This document shows positions 37,710 to 46,146 of a stretch of DNA of 64,000 nt, in pieces. This stretch comes from an uncultured Pseudophaeobacter sp. GTDB lineage: Bacteria > Pseudomonadota > Alphaproteobacteria > Rhodobacterales > Rhodobacteraceae. The notes under the pieces are model-generated. The model saw nothing but the letters and a program-made list of their open reading frames with translations, searched no databases and had not been told where the DNA came from. Position 1 is the stretch's first letter; each line of letters begins with the position of its first letter. The position numbers and the translations under genes were made by a program. The DNA lies in NCBI GenBank assembly GCA_905479575.1, contig CAJQNB010000005.1:62001-126000 (forward strand). The letters are read 5' to 3'.

Positions 37710-38183
37710 TTAGGCCAAACGCCGCAGCCGTGGGCCGACCTCATCAAACCCATTTCGCAGGTAGAAGTTCAGTGTGCGGTGCCATTCAGGCTGGCTTGGC
37801 GCGCCAACCTCAAGACGCGCCCACCCCCGCGCCCGCGCCTCTTGCTGCGCATGATCCAAAAGCAGCTGCGCAACCCCTTGCGACCTCATGTCAGGGCGCA
37901 CGTATAGCTCTGATATCTCGCTAAATTGGCCACCAGCATAGATTGCGGCACATTGGTTCAGCGTGATGACACCTACTGGCGCGTCCCCGGCATATGCGAT
38001 GGCTGCACTCACATCCGCCCCCGCAAGCAAAGCCTGAGCGAGGTCAAAAACCCCCTGTTTTGCGGGCGCTTTCCCACCCGAAAGCTCATCAATCAGCGCA
38101 TGTACAAAATCAGCAACGATCGCGGCATCTTCAACCCGCGCCGCCCGTACAGAAATCCCTGTCATCTCTCCGCTTTCTCTCAC
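37710..38183 (-). CDS. GNAT family N-acetyltransferase
   Basis: 157 residues. The acetyl-CoA binding motif A is visible as LYVRPDMRSQGVAQLLLDHA (R-x-x-G-V-A), followed by ARLEVGAPSQPEWHRTLNFYLRNGF, the typical motif B and N-F-Y-x-x-x-G-F end. Substrate unknown. It converges with the acyl-CoA ligase gene; a GC-rich hairpin (CCCCCT...AGGGGG) near 37680-37702 lies between the two and could terminate one or both. Confidence 0.88.
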   Translation of the reverse strand: MRESGEMTGISVRAARVEDAAIVADFVHALIDELSGGKAPAKQGVFDLAQALLAGADVSAAIAYAGDAPVGVITLNQCAAIYAGGQFSEISELYVRPDMRSQGVAQLLLDHAQQEARARGWARLEVGAPSQPEWHRTLNFYLRNGFDEVGPRLRRLA

Positions 38184-38389
38184 ATCACAACAACACCCCT
38201 CACGTTACAGTAATTTGATCAAAAATACACAGTGATCTACACCCGACCTGCGCCTGCCATTGCCGATCCGACGCGCCACCCTGGGAAAATCGCGCTATTC
38301 AAGGCCTTTGCTATGCAAAGCCATTTGCCGCCTGCGGCACAGCCATGCTAGGCTTTTGGCAACGAAAACAGGCAACACAGGCAGGATGA

Positions 38390-39400
38390 ATGACCGTTCT
38401 GAGGGAATTCGAACGACTTGAGGCTGCGGGCCTTTGGCGAGCGAGCCCAGACGCGCAGCGTCGTGACGTGATCATTTCGGTTGGCGATGCGACGCTCACC
38501 ATCACCGATATGCAGGACCGGGTGCTGGCGCACTGGTCGCTGGCGGCGGTGGAACGGGCCAACCCCGGTGTATTTCCGGCCCTGTTTCATCCGGATGGTG
38601 ACCCCGGTGAACAGCTGGAAATCCCCCAGGATGAAACGACAATGCTGGAGGCCATCGAAAAGGTCCGCACCGCGATTGAGCGCGCCCGCCCCCATCCTGG
38701 CCGATTGCGGGTGGTGAGCATCTTTGGCAGCCTGGCGCTGGTGGCACTGCTGGTGGTCTTCGGGCTGCCAGGATTGATGCAAAACCACGCAGTCAAAGTG
38801 GTGCCAGAGATCAAGACCAAGGCGATCGGACAGGCCTTGCTGGGCCGCATTGAACGGGTCTCTGGGCAGGCCTGCGCCACCCCGGAGGCCAGCCCGCTTC
38901 TGGCCAAACTGGCAGCACGCACCGACGTGCGGCAACTGGTGATCATGCGCTCAGGCGTTGCCAGCAGCCTGCATTTGCCCGGCGGCATTGTGCTGCTGAA
39001 CCGCAGCCTGGTGGAAGATTTTGAAGATCCGGCGGTTGCCGCTGGTGCGGTCCTGGCCGAGCGCGCCCGCGCCCATCTGCACGATCCGCTGGCGGAGCTG
39101 CTGGAGGTTGGCGGTTTCCTTGCCTCTTTCCGGCTGCTCACCACTGGTGAGCTGACCCGCGAAACCCTGGATCGCTATTCCGAAACCGTGCTGGCCGCGC
39201 CGCGCCCAGTGTTGCCGGATGATCTGTTGCTGGCCGAGTTTGCCCGCGCCGCCATTCCCTCGACCCCCTATGCCTATGCGCTGGATGTGACCGGTGAAAC
39301 CACGCTTGGTCTGATCGAAGCCGATCCAATGGCTGGCCGGGCGCTGGAGCCGGTGCTGAATGATCGCGACTGGGTGCAGCTGCAAAACATCTGCGGCTAG
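38390..39400 (+). CDS. Membrane protein with a degenerate M48-peptidase-like domain
   Basis: 336 residues. One transmembrane helix near 107-125 (VVSIFGSLALVALLVVFGLPG). The segment SLHLPGGIVLLNRSLVEDFE and then AVAAGAVLAERARAHLHDPL (residues 197-235) follows the M48 pattern (ALPGG-I-x-x-N-x-x-L ... A-x-V-L-A-H-E-x-x-H), but the HExxH zinc motif is replaced by ERARA, so peptidase activity is not expected. It is probably a conserved roseobacter protein with a scaffold or regulatory role. Stand-alone gene. Confidence 0.65.
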   Translation: MTVLREFERLEAAGLWRASPDAQRRDVIISVGDATLTITDMQDRVLAHWSLAAVERANPGVFPALFHPDGDPGEQLEIPQDETTMLEAIEKVRTAIERARPHPGRLRVVSIFGSLALVALLVVFGLPGLMQNHAVKVVPEIKTKAIGQALLGRIERVSGQACATPEASPLLAKLAARTDVRQLVIMRSGVASSLHLPGGIVLLNRSLVEDFEDPAVAAGAVLAERARAHLHDPLAELLEVGGFLASFRLLTTGELTRETLDRYSETVLAAPRPVLPDDLLLAEFARAAIPSTPYAYALDVTGETTLGLIEADPMAGRALEPVLNDRDWVQLQNICG

Positions 39401-39545
39401 ACAGTGACAGTGCCCCGCCGGGCGCTATCCGGGGGCGCTCTGGCCGCTTTATGGCTGGTAAGCGGCAATCGCGCTGATAAAGCGCGGTCCCATCATACGG
39501 CCTTACAGATGCAGGTAGGTAGATGCAGGCGCGGCCAAGCGGCGC

Positions 39546-40946
39546 TTAGCGACTGATACGCGCACCACGATAGCCAGCGGCGCGCACTGTGCTGAGCGCC
39601 TGTTCAGCTGCATTCAAATTGCCAAACGGCCCGGCCATCACCACCTTATAGGGCTGACCATTGCGCGACACCGAGCCAAGGCGCACCGGCACACCGGTGG
39701 AGGCCAGAGACCGCGCCGCCTGCTGTGCCTCAGCCGGATCAGCAAAGGTCGCGGCGCGCACATAGCGCGAGGCAGAGGCCACAGAGCGTTCCTCCAGGGT
39801 CGCACCGGGCTGCGAGCGGCTCGACAGGCGCAGCGCCAGGCCGCTTGAGGCCTCGCCCTCAAAATCATCGGTGCGGCTGTTTTGGCTGGTCACAACCTGA
39901 CGGTCCAGCGGCAGGTCGCGCAGCCTGCGCGGTGTGCCATTGTCCCAGATTGCCGCCATCTGCGCGTCGCCCTGGGCAGTACGGACGCCCCGCATTTGGT
40001 TCATCCGATCATCGCCACGGGCAACCAGCACATAGCCCGCAGGCACCTCTGTCTGGCTGGTCAAAATTGCCGGACGCAGATCACGCTCGGCGCGACGCAG
40101 GTTCAGGCGGTCATCCTTCCAGGCTGGTTTGTATCCTGCTGGCGTGGTCAACCCCTGACTATGGCGCTGCTGTTGATAGACATGCACCGGCAGCACCCGC
40201 GTATTGGGCGTCAGCTGCAGCGAGGACTGCGGGCCAATGCCACCGCCTGAGCCATAGCTGACAGGGGATTGCGCCTGCGGCCCGCAGCGCACGCCACTTT
40301 GGTTGCTATACTGCTGGCTAATCGCCGAGGCCCCGGCGCAGCCGCCCTGAGAAGCGCCAGTTGGTTGGTTGGAGGCCGTGGCGCGGGGCTTGGGCACCCT
40401 GGCAACAGGGGCGGCCTGAATGCGAACCGGAGCGGCCGCTGTGGTGCGGCGGGTCTTGGGCGCTGGCGCAACCCGCGCGGTGGTGGTTTGCGGCGTGCGC
40501 CGCACCCGCGTCGTGGTCACCACAGTGGGCGCAGCAGCTGTTGCAGCGGCGCGGCGCGGCGCACTGGCAGCCGGACGGGCGCGCGCAGGACGGGCTGTAG
40601 ATGCAGCAGCGGAGGACGCGGCCCCGCCATTCAGAGTAATCTGTTCAGGTGCAGCACTTTGGGTGGGGCGCGCGGTGGTCCCGGCGATAGCAGTTGGTTT
40701 ATAGCCACACAGCTGCTTGCGATTGCGCGCCACCCGCGGCACCCAGTTTACATTGCCATCAATACCGGCGCGAATATAGACGCAGCCACGGCTATCGACA
40801 AACTGGTTGCCCTTAAAGGAGGCTGGCGGATACTGGGCAGGAGAGCTGACAGACCGCAAAGTCTGCGCCTGCAGCGCTGAAGTCTCAACCACGGCTGCGG
40901 CAGAGGCCGCTATAATGGCAAGCGCAACAATTCTTGTAAGTTTCAT
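39546..40946 (-). CDS. Exported SPOR-domain protein
   Basis: 466 residues: signal peptide (MKLTRIVALAIIAASAAA), a short DUF-like segment with SRGCVYIRAGIDGNVNWVPRV, a long Ala/Pro/Arg/Thr-rich linker (residues 95-200) and a C-terminal SPOR domain of about 75 residues (YVRAATFADPAEAQQAARSL ... YKVVMAGPFGNLNAAEQAL). SPOR domains bind denuded septal peptidoglycan, so it probably acts at the division site. The low-complexity linker explains the long shadow frames on the other strand. Confidence 0.88.
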   Translation of the reverse strand: MKLTRIVALAIIAASAAAVVETSALQAQTLRSVSSPAQYPPASFKGNQFVDSRGCVYIRAGIDGNVNWVPRVARNRKQLCGYKPTAIAGTTARPTQSAAPEQITLNGGAASSAAASTARPARARPAASAPRRAAATAAAPTVVTTTRVRRTPQTTTARVAPAPKTRRTTAAAPVRIQAAPVARVPKPRATASNQPTGASQGGCAGASAISQQYSNQSGVRCGPQAQSPVSYGSGGGIGPQSSLQLTPNTRVLPVHVYQQQRHSQGLTTPAGYKPAWKDDRLNLRRAERDLRPAILTSQTEVPAGYVLVARGDDRMNQMRGVRTAQGDAQMAAIWDNGTPRRLRDLPLDRQVVTSQNSRTDDFEGEASSGLALRLSSRSQPGATLEERSVASASRYVRAATFADPAEAQQAARSLASTGVPVRLGSVSRNGQPYKVVMAGPFGNLNAAEQALSTVRAAGYRGARISR

Positions 40947-41084
40947 ACCAAGGCCCCACTATATATGGGGTTAGGATGCCTCATTTAGTCGAATGAGTAA
41001 AGCCGCCTGTGACAACAATATGGCAGCATTCAGGTAAATAGTTTCCCGATTGCTGCCATTGAGTAACACGCTAGAAAAGCGGGT

Positions 41085-41717
41085 TTATTTGGTGCCAAAC
41101 ATCCGGTCACCAGCATCGCCAAGACCGGGCATGATATAGCCTTTGTCGTTCAGTTCGCGGTCCAGAGACGCGGTGACGATTGGCACATCTGGATGGGTTT
41201 CTTTCATCCGCGCCACCCCTTCTGGGGCTGCCAGAAGGCAGAGGAAGCGGATATTGGTGGCGCCTGCTTCTTTCAGCAGATCAATCGCCGCCGCCGAGGA
41301 ATTGCCGGTGGCCAGCATCGGATCAACTGCGATGACCATCCGGTCGCCCAGCTCCTTGGGGGCTTTGAAATAATATTGCACCGGCTGCAGGGTTTCTTCG
41401 TCACGGTACAGACCAACAAAGCCTACACGGGCCGAGGGCACCAGCTCCAGCACCCCGTCCAGCATGCCGTTGCCAGCCCGCAGGATCGACACCAGCGCCA
41501 GCTTCTTACCGGCCAGGATGGGCGAGTCCATGGTTTCCATCGGGGTGTCGATGGTCGTATGGGTCACCGGCAATTCGCGGGTGATCTCATAGGCCAGCAG
41601 CTGGGTGATCTCATGCAGCAGGCGACGGAACTCAGAGGTCGAGGTGCCCTTGTCGCGCATCAGCGTGAGCTTGTGCTGTACCAGCGGGTGATCAACAACG
41701 GTCAGATGTTCGCTCAT
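41085..41717 (-). CDS. upp: Uracil phosphoribosyltransferase
   Basis: 210 residues, exact family length. PRPP-binding loop [21 protein letters not shown] (residues 129-149) and the uracil-binding C-terminus [17 protein letters not shown] are present. It converts uracil and PRPP to UMP. It lies 91 bases downstream of deoB and completes a cdd-deoA-deoB-upp salvage cluster: cytidine to uridine, cleavage of deoxynucleosides, ribose-phosphate isomerisation and uracil reuse. Confidence 0.97.
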   Translation of the reverse strand: MSEHLTVVDHPLVQHKLTLMRDKGTSTSEFRRLLHEITQLLAYEITRELPVTHTTIDTPMETMDSPILAGKKLALVSILRAGNGMLDGVLELVPSARVGFVGLYRDEETLQPVQYYFKAPKELGDRMVIAVDPMLATGNSSAAAIDLLKEAGATNIRFLCLLAAPEGVARMKETHPDVPIVTASLDRELNDKGYIMPGLGDAGDRMFGTK

Positions 41718-41808
41718 TTGGGCTCTCTCCTACAATGAATACCATGATGTTTCAGCGCGGGTTTATGCGCCTGCGCCCTGTCAGGGCAAGTGGCTTTTGA
41801 TCTGATGG

Positions 41809-43020
41809 TCAAAGAAAGCTGCGCCCCGGCCCCTGAGCCGCCACATTCAGATGCGCCGCAACCGAGGCCGCAACATCCACAAAAGCCCGCTGTCCAATGC
41901 AGCCCGCGCCACAGCCCGCCACCAGAACAGGTACCTGTTCGCGGGTGTGATCAGTGCCGGGCCAGCTGGGATCATTGCCATGATCCGCCGTCAGCAGCAG
42001 CATGTCACCGGGGCGCAGGCGCGGCAGCAGCTTGCCCAGTTCCGCATCAAACCATTCCAGAGCACGGGCGTAACCCGCAAGATCGCGGCGATGGCCAAAC
42101 AGACTGTCGAATTCGACAAAATTGGCAAAGGTCAAGCTGCCCTCCTCTGCCTGATCTATCGCCTCGGCCAGATGCTGCATCAGCTGGGCGTCGCGGCCCT
42201 TTTTCAGCGTATCAATGCCGGACATGGTGAAAATATCGCCAATCTTGCCAATGGCATGCACTCTTTGGCCTGCGTCCTGCACCCAATTGGTCAGCACCGG
42301 GGCGGGCAGCGCAATGGCAAAGTCCCGCCGGTTGGCGGTGCGGGTAAATCCCTGCTCAGGCGTGCCAACAAAGGGTCGCGCGATCACCCGCCCGACCTTC
42401 ATTTCATGCAGGCGCGGCGCCACGGCACGGCACAGATCCAACAGGCGCTCCAGCCCAAAGCTGTCTTCATGGGCGGCGATCTGAAACACGCTGTCGGCAG
42501 AGGTATAGCAGATCGGCTGGCCGCTTTGCATATGGGCGGCGCCATGGCGGGCAATGATATCTGTGCCGGAGGCATGGCAATTGCCCAGGATCCCGGTGGC
42601 GCCCGCTGCCTCTGCAACAAAATCTGTCAGCTCTGGCGGGAAGGCCGGATCGGTATCAGGAAAGTTACACCACTGCCAGGGTACCGGCAGACCGGCCAGC
42701 TCCCAATGGCCCGACGGGGTGTCTTTGCCCTGGCTCACCTCAGCGGCGCAGCCCCAAAGCCCCTCTGGTGTGGCCTCAAATCCTGGCAAAGGCTGGGATG
42801 AGGCCAGCCGCAGGGCAGCCCCCAGGCCCAGCGCTTCGAGATGGGGCACCTGCAAGGGACCAGAGCGCCCCTGCTCGGCCCGCCCCGCTGCGCAGGCCTG
42901 AGCGATATGCGCCAGGGTATTGGCGCCCAGGTCCGGCAGGTCGCCGTTGTAAAACTCACTGGCATCCGGCGCACCGCCAATGCCAAGAGAATCCATCACC
43001 ACCAGAAAAGCACGCGCCAT
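41809..43020 (-). CDS. deoB: Phosphopentomutase
   Basis: 403 residues. The alkaline-phosphatase superfamily metal motifs are visible: FLVVMDSLGIGGAPDA at the start, GHRRDLAGYA and LLTADHGNDPSWPGTDHTRE near the end. It interconverts (deoxy)ribose 1- and 5-phosphates from nucleoside breakdown. Its ATG shares one base with the deoA stop (TGATG), so the genes are coupled. The frame extends upstream inside deoA, but the family start is here. Confidence 0.97.
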   Translation of the reverse strand: MARAFLVVMDSLGIGGAPDASEFYNGDLPDLGANTLAHIAQACAAGRAEQGRSGPLQVPHLEALGLGAALRLASSQPLPGFEATPEGLWGCAAEVSQGKDTPSGHWELAGLPVPWQWCNFPDTDPAFPPELTDFVAEAAGATGILGNCHASGTDIIARHGAAHMQSGQPICYTSADSVFQIAAHEDSFGLERLLDLCRAVAPRLHEMKVGRVIARPFVGTPEQGFTRTANRRDFAIALPAPVLTNWVQDAGQRVHAIGKIGDIFTMSGIDTLKKGRDAQLMQHLAEAIDQAEEGSLTFANFVEFDSLFGHRRDLAGYARALEWFDAELGKLLPRLRPGDMLLLTADHGNDPSWPGTDHTREQVPVLVAGCGAGCIGQRAFVDVAASVAAHLNVAAQGPGRSFL

Positions 43021-44324
43021 CAGCTGATCCTCTCGTAGACAAGAGGCGGTAGCTCTGGCGCCTGCGATGTGAGGGTTATGGCCTCTCGCACGCCGGCCTC
43101 GGCCACCTGCGCTGCGCTTTCGCGGGCTGCATGGATGCGCGCCAGCGGGGTGCCGGCCTCGACCCACTGGCCCAGGCGCACCAGATCCGACAGGCCCACA
43201 GCCGGATCCACCTGATCGCCCTCGACCAAGCGCCCGCCGCCCAGATGCACAACGGCCAGCCCCAGGGCCTCGCCGTCCATGGCGCTGACATAGCCCGCGC
43301 GCGGCGCTGTGACCTCGCGGATCACCGGAGCCACCGGCAGATAGCGCTGCCAGTGGCTGGCAAAATCATCGGGGCCGCCCTGGGCAGCCACCATACGGCC
43401 AAAACGGCTGGCCACCCGCCCGCTCAGCAATGCCTCGGTGATCCGCTCTGCCCCCTCGGTGTCATTCCCTGCCAGACCGGCATGGGTCAGCAAGATGCCG
43501 GACAGGGCCGCAGTGATTTCGATCAGCGGGCAGGGCTTGCCCGCCGTCAGCGCCTGCATCACCTCGGCCACCTCCAACCCATTGCCCAGGGCGCGGGCGA
43601 TGGGCTGGTTCATATCGGTGATCAGCGCCGTGGTCTGACATCCCGCCCCATTGGCGGTGTCCACCAAGGAGCGCGCCAGGGCGCGGGCCTCTTCAAGGGT
43701 TTTCATAAAGGCGCCAGAGCCGATTTTCACATCCAGCACCAAAGCCTCGGGGCTGGCGGCGAGCTTTTTCGACAGGATCGAGGCGGTAATCAGATCAAGG
43801 CTTTCCACCGTCGCGGTGACATCGCGAATGGCATAGAGCCGCTTATCCGCCGGCGCGATGCGCCCGGTGGCGCCAACGATGGCGCAGCCGACCTTTGCGG
43901 TGATCCTGTGCAGCCGCTGCTGCGAGATCTGGGTGGTGACGCCGGGAATAGCCTCCATCTTGTCCAGGGTGCCGCCGGTATGACCCAGCCCCCGCCCCGA
44001 GATCATCGGCACATAGACACCGCATTCCGCCAGTGCCGGCGCCAGCAGCAATGAGACACAATCGCCGACGCCACCCGTGGAGTGTTTGTCCATTACCGGT
44101 CCCGGCAGGTCCCAGTGCAACACATCACCGCTGTCGCGCATCGCCAGGGTCAGGGCGCGCCGCGCCGACTGGTCCAGCCCCTGCAGGCAGACCGCCATGG
44201 CAAAGGCCCCCGCCTGGGCATCGCTGACCTCACCATTGGCCAGCCCTTCGGCAAACCAGCTCAGCTCCGCCTCGCTGGGCTGCCCGCCCCGACGCAGGGT
44301 GGCAATGATCGCACGCGCATCCAT
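43020..44324 (-). CDS. deoA: Thymidine phosphorylase
   Basis: 434 residues. The glycosyl transferase family 3 signature is visible as SGRGLGHTGGTLDKMEAIPG (residues 112-131), with phosphate-binding MDKHSTGGVGDCVSLLLAP upstream. It phosphorolyses thymidine and deoxyuridine to the base and deoxyribose 1-phosphate for DeoB. It starts 4 bases after the cdd stop and overlaps deoB by one base. Confidence 0.97.
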   Translation of the reverse strand: MDARAIIATLRRGGQPSEAELSWFAEGLANGEVSDAQAGAFAMAVCLQGLDQSARRALTLAMRDSGDVLHWDLPGPVMDKHSTGGVGDCVSLLLAPALAECGVYVPMISGRGLGHTGGTLDKMEAIPGVTTQISQQRLHRITAKVGCAIVGATGRIAPADKRLYAIRDVTATVESLDLITASILSKKLAASPEALVLDVKIGSGAFMKTLEEARALARSLVDTANGAGCQTTALITDMNQPIARALGNGLEVAEVMQALTAGKPCPLIEITAALSGILLTHAGLAGNDTEGAERITEALLSGRVASRFGRMVAAQGGPDDFASHWQRYLPVAPVIREVTAPRAGYVSAMDGEALGLAVVHLGGGRLVEGDQVDPAVGLSDLVRLGQWVEAGTPLARIHAARESAAQVAEAGVREAITLTSQAPELPPLVYERIS

Positions 44325-44328
44325 GGAG

Positions 44329-44721
44329 TTAGCTCCGTGCCATATGGTCGGCATCAAAGGCGCCAGGCAGCAGATCTGCTATGGTGGTCTCATGTTCCAA
44401 ACCGTCCAGCGTACCCAGGGTCACCTTCACCGCGCCAGCGCCAAACTCCTTGAGCTTTTGACGGCAGCCACCACAGGGCGGCACCGGGGTTGGGCTGTCG
44501 GCCACCACATAGACCTCTGCCAGCTCTTGCTCCCCGGCGGCCACCATGGCGGCAATAGCGCCGGCCTCGGCGCAGGTGCCTTCGGGATAGGCGACGTTTT
44601 CAACATTGCAGCCAACATAGGTATTGCCGGCTGTTGTGCGCAAAGCCGCCCCGACCAGAAAGTTGGAATAGGGCGCGTAGGCGTTCTTACGCACGGCGAA
44701 GGCTGCGTCTTTCAGGGTCAT
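44329..44721 (-). CDS. cdd: Cytidine deaminase
   Basis: 130 residues, the small tetrameric form. Catalytic motif C-A-E in GTCAEAGAIAAMVAAGEQ and the zinc PCGGC pair (TPVPPCGGCRQKLKEFG) are present, with NVENVAYPEGTCAE forming the substrate pocket. It deaminates (deoxy)cytidine to (deoxy)uridine. It is the first gene of the four-gene pyrimidine nucleoside salvage cluster. Confidence 0.96.
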   Translation of the reverse strand: MTLKDAAFAVRKNAYAPYSNFLVGAALRTTAGNTYVGCNVENVAYPEGTCAEAGAIAAMVAAGEQELAEVYVVADSPTPVPPCGGCRQKLKEFGAGAVKVTLGTLDGLEHETTIADLLPGAFDADHMARS

Positions 44722-44861
44722 AAATGGGTCTCGCTAGATTGGGGCAACAGGCCGCGTGGAGGGATCGAAAGGGATCAGGATAGGAGAAAGCAGCGGCAAA
44801 GGGAAAGCCCCTATTGCCGCGCGCAGTCCTCCATCCTGCCCCGCCCCAACCCGCAGGCGGG

Positions 44862-45962
44862 TTATGCGCTTTGCGAAACGGTAGTGTTGAACACCCCCGG
44901 CAGGCTGACCTCCAACAGTTCCAGATCTCCAGAGGCGCCGCTGAGCCGCGTCTTCATCCCCGGCGGGATGACAAAGGCATCGCCCTCTTCCAGCGGATAG
45001 GGATCGCGCCCCTCGCCCTCCAGCGTCACTGCGCCATTCATCACAAAGGTAAAGTGGATATCGCTATCGTGGCTGGCCCAAACGGGATCTGCGCCGCCCG
45101 CGGCAGGCCGCACCACCTGAACCCCGGCAACGCCTTTGGTATTTGTCGCAATGGTAGTGTCGCGGGCCTCAAACCCTGGTAGGCGAAACGGCTGCCAGGC
45201 AGCCCCCTCGGCCTGGTTGTAGACAAACCGCTGCCCCTGCCATTCGCGATCCGGGCGCAAATGCGGTGTTGGCAGCGTCATTTCGTGGTCGATCTCGGTC
45301 ACATGTTCGGCCGGCACGCCAATCTCGATCACCTGCACGTTGTCGCTGGCCTCCAGCACCCGGTGGCGGATCTCGGGCGGCTGGATAAAGCAATCCCCCG
45401 CCGTCAGGCGCATCTTTTCGCCCTGATCCTCATAGACCACATCCACCCAGCCATGGATGCAAAAGATCAGCTGAAAGCCAACCCGGTGGAAGTGCACCAT
45501 ATCCGGCACCGGCCCGCCATCAGGAATGCGGATATGGCTGGCAATGATCGAGCCGCCCAGCCGGTCGGGCACCAGATCGCGGTAGTGCATCCCAGCACGG
45601 CCAATGATCCAGGGCGCCTGATCCTTGAGACGGCGCACCACAAAGCTATGCACGGTCTTTGGCATCACCAGCGGCGGGTGGCGCTCTTCGATTTCAACCC
45701 GAGTGCCGTTTGGCGCCGTCAGCAGCCGCTGGCCATCGGCAAACCCATCGGGGTCGTCACATAAAATGCGCAGGGTCCCCGGTGCCTCTGGGGCGTCCTT
45801 GTCGATCCGCAACCGCAGCCCATGGCCTGAAAACACCGCAACCGAAGGGTCATCCGCTGGGTAGATCATATCCATCTTCATACCCAAGACTTTGGTAAAA
45901 AACGGAATATCCTCACGCAACTCCTGCGTAGGCAGGCGCATCTCTGCTGCAATCTCGCTCAT
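44862..45962 (-). CDS. VOC (glyoxalase-like) plus double cupin fusion protein
   Basis: 366 residues from ATG 45962. Residues 8-105 resemble a VOC/glyoxalase half (TQELREDIPFFTKVLGMKMD ... GHGLRLRIDKDAPE). Then follow two cupin barrels: the first around 170-235 (HFHRVGFQLIFCIHGWVDVVY ... GDCFIQPPEIRHRVLEA), the second around 305-355 (DSDIHFTFVMNGAVTLEGEG ... EEGDAFVIPPGMKTRL). The first cupin has the His ligands; the second keeps fewer. It might be a ring-cleaving or sugar-acid enzyme, but no substrate can be named. It converges on nothing and is divergent from maeB. Confidence 0.72.
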   Translation of the reverse strand: MSEIAAEMRLPTQELREDIPFFTKVLGMKMDMIYPADDPSVAVFSGHGLRLRIDKDAPEAPGTLRILCDDPDGFADGQRLLTAPNGTRVEIEERHPPLVMPKTVHSFVVRRLKDQAPWIIGRAGMHYRDLVPDRLGGSIIASHIRIPDGGPVPDMVHFHRVGFQLIFCIHGWVDVVYEDQGEKMRLTAGDCFIQPPEIRHRVLEASDNVQVIEIGVPAEHVTEIDHEMTLPTPHLRPDREWQGQRFVYNQAEGAAWQPFRLPGFEARDTTIATNTKGVAGVQVVRPAAGGADPVWASHDSDIHFTFVMNGAVTLEGEGRDPYPLEEGDAFVIPPGMKTRLSGASGDLELLEVSLPGVFNTTVSQSA

Positions 45963-46146
45963 ATCACTTATCCTTTTCCCCCGCTGCACGGGGCGTCGCA
46001 AACCGTTTCCGGCACAGTTTTGGCCACAGTGGAACGAAGTTTTTCATTGCGCAAGAGAGTGCCGATCACGTTAGGTTGCTGAAAAGCCTGTTCACCCGAC
46101 GTCACAATTGGTTTAATGTTAAACTATAGTATTTTTGGAGCCCCTC

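Noticed and set aside
40269..40880. Gly/Arg-rich plus-strand frames opposite the SPOR gene
   Set aside because: Produced by the Ala/Pro/Arg-rich linker of the SPOR protein on the other strand.
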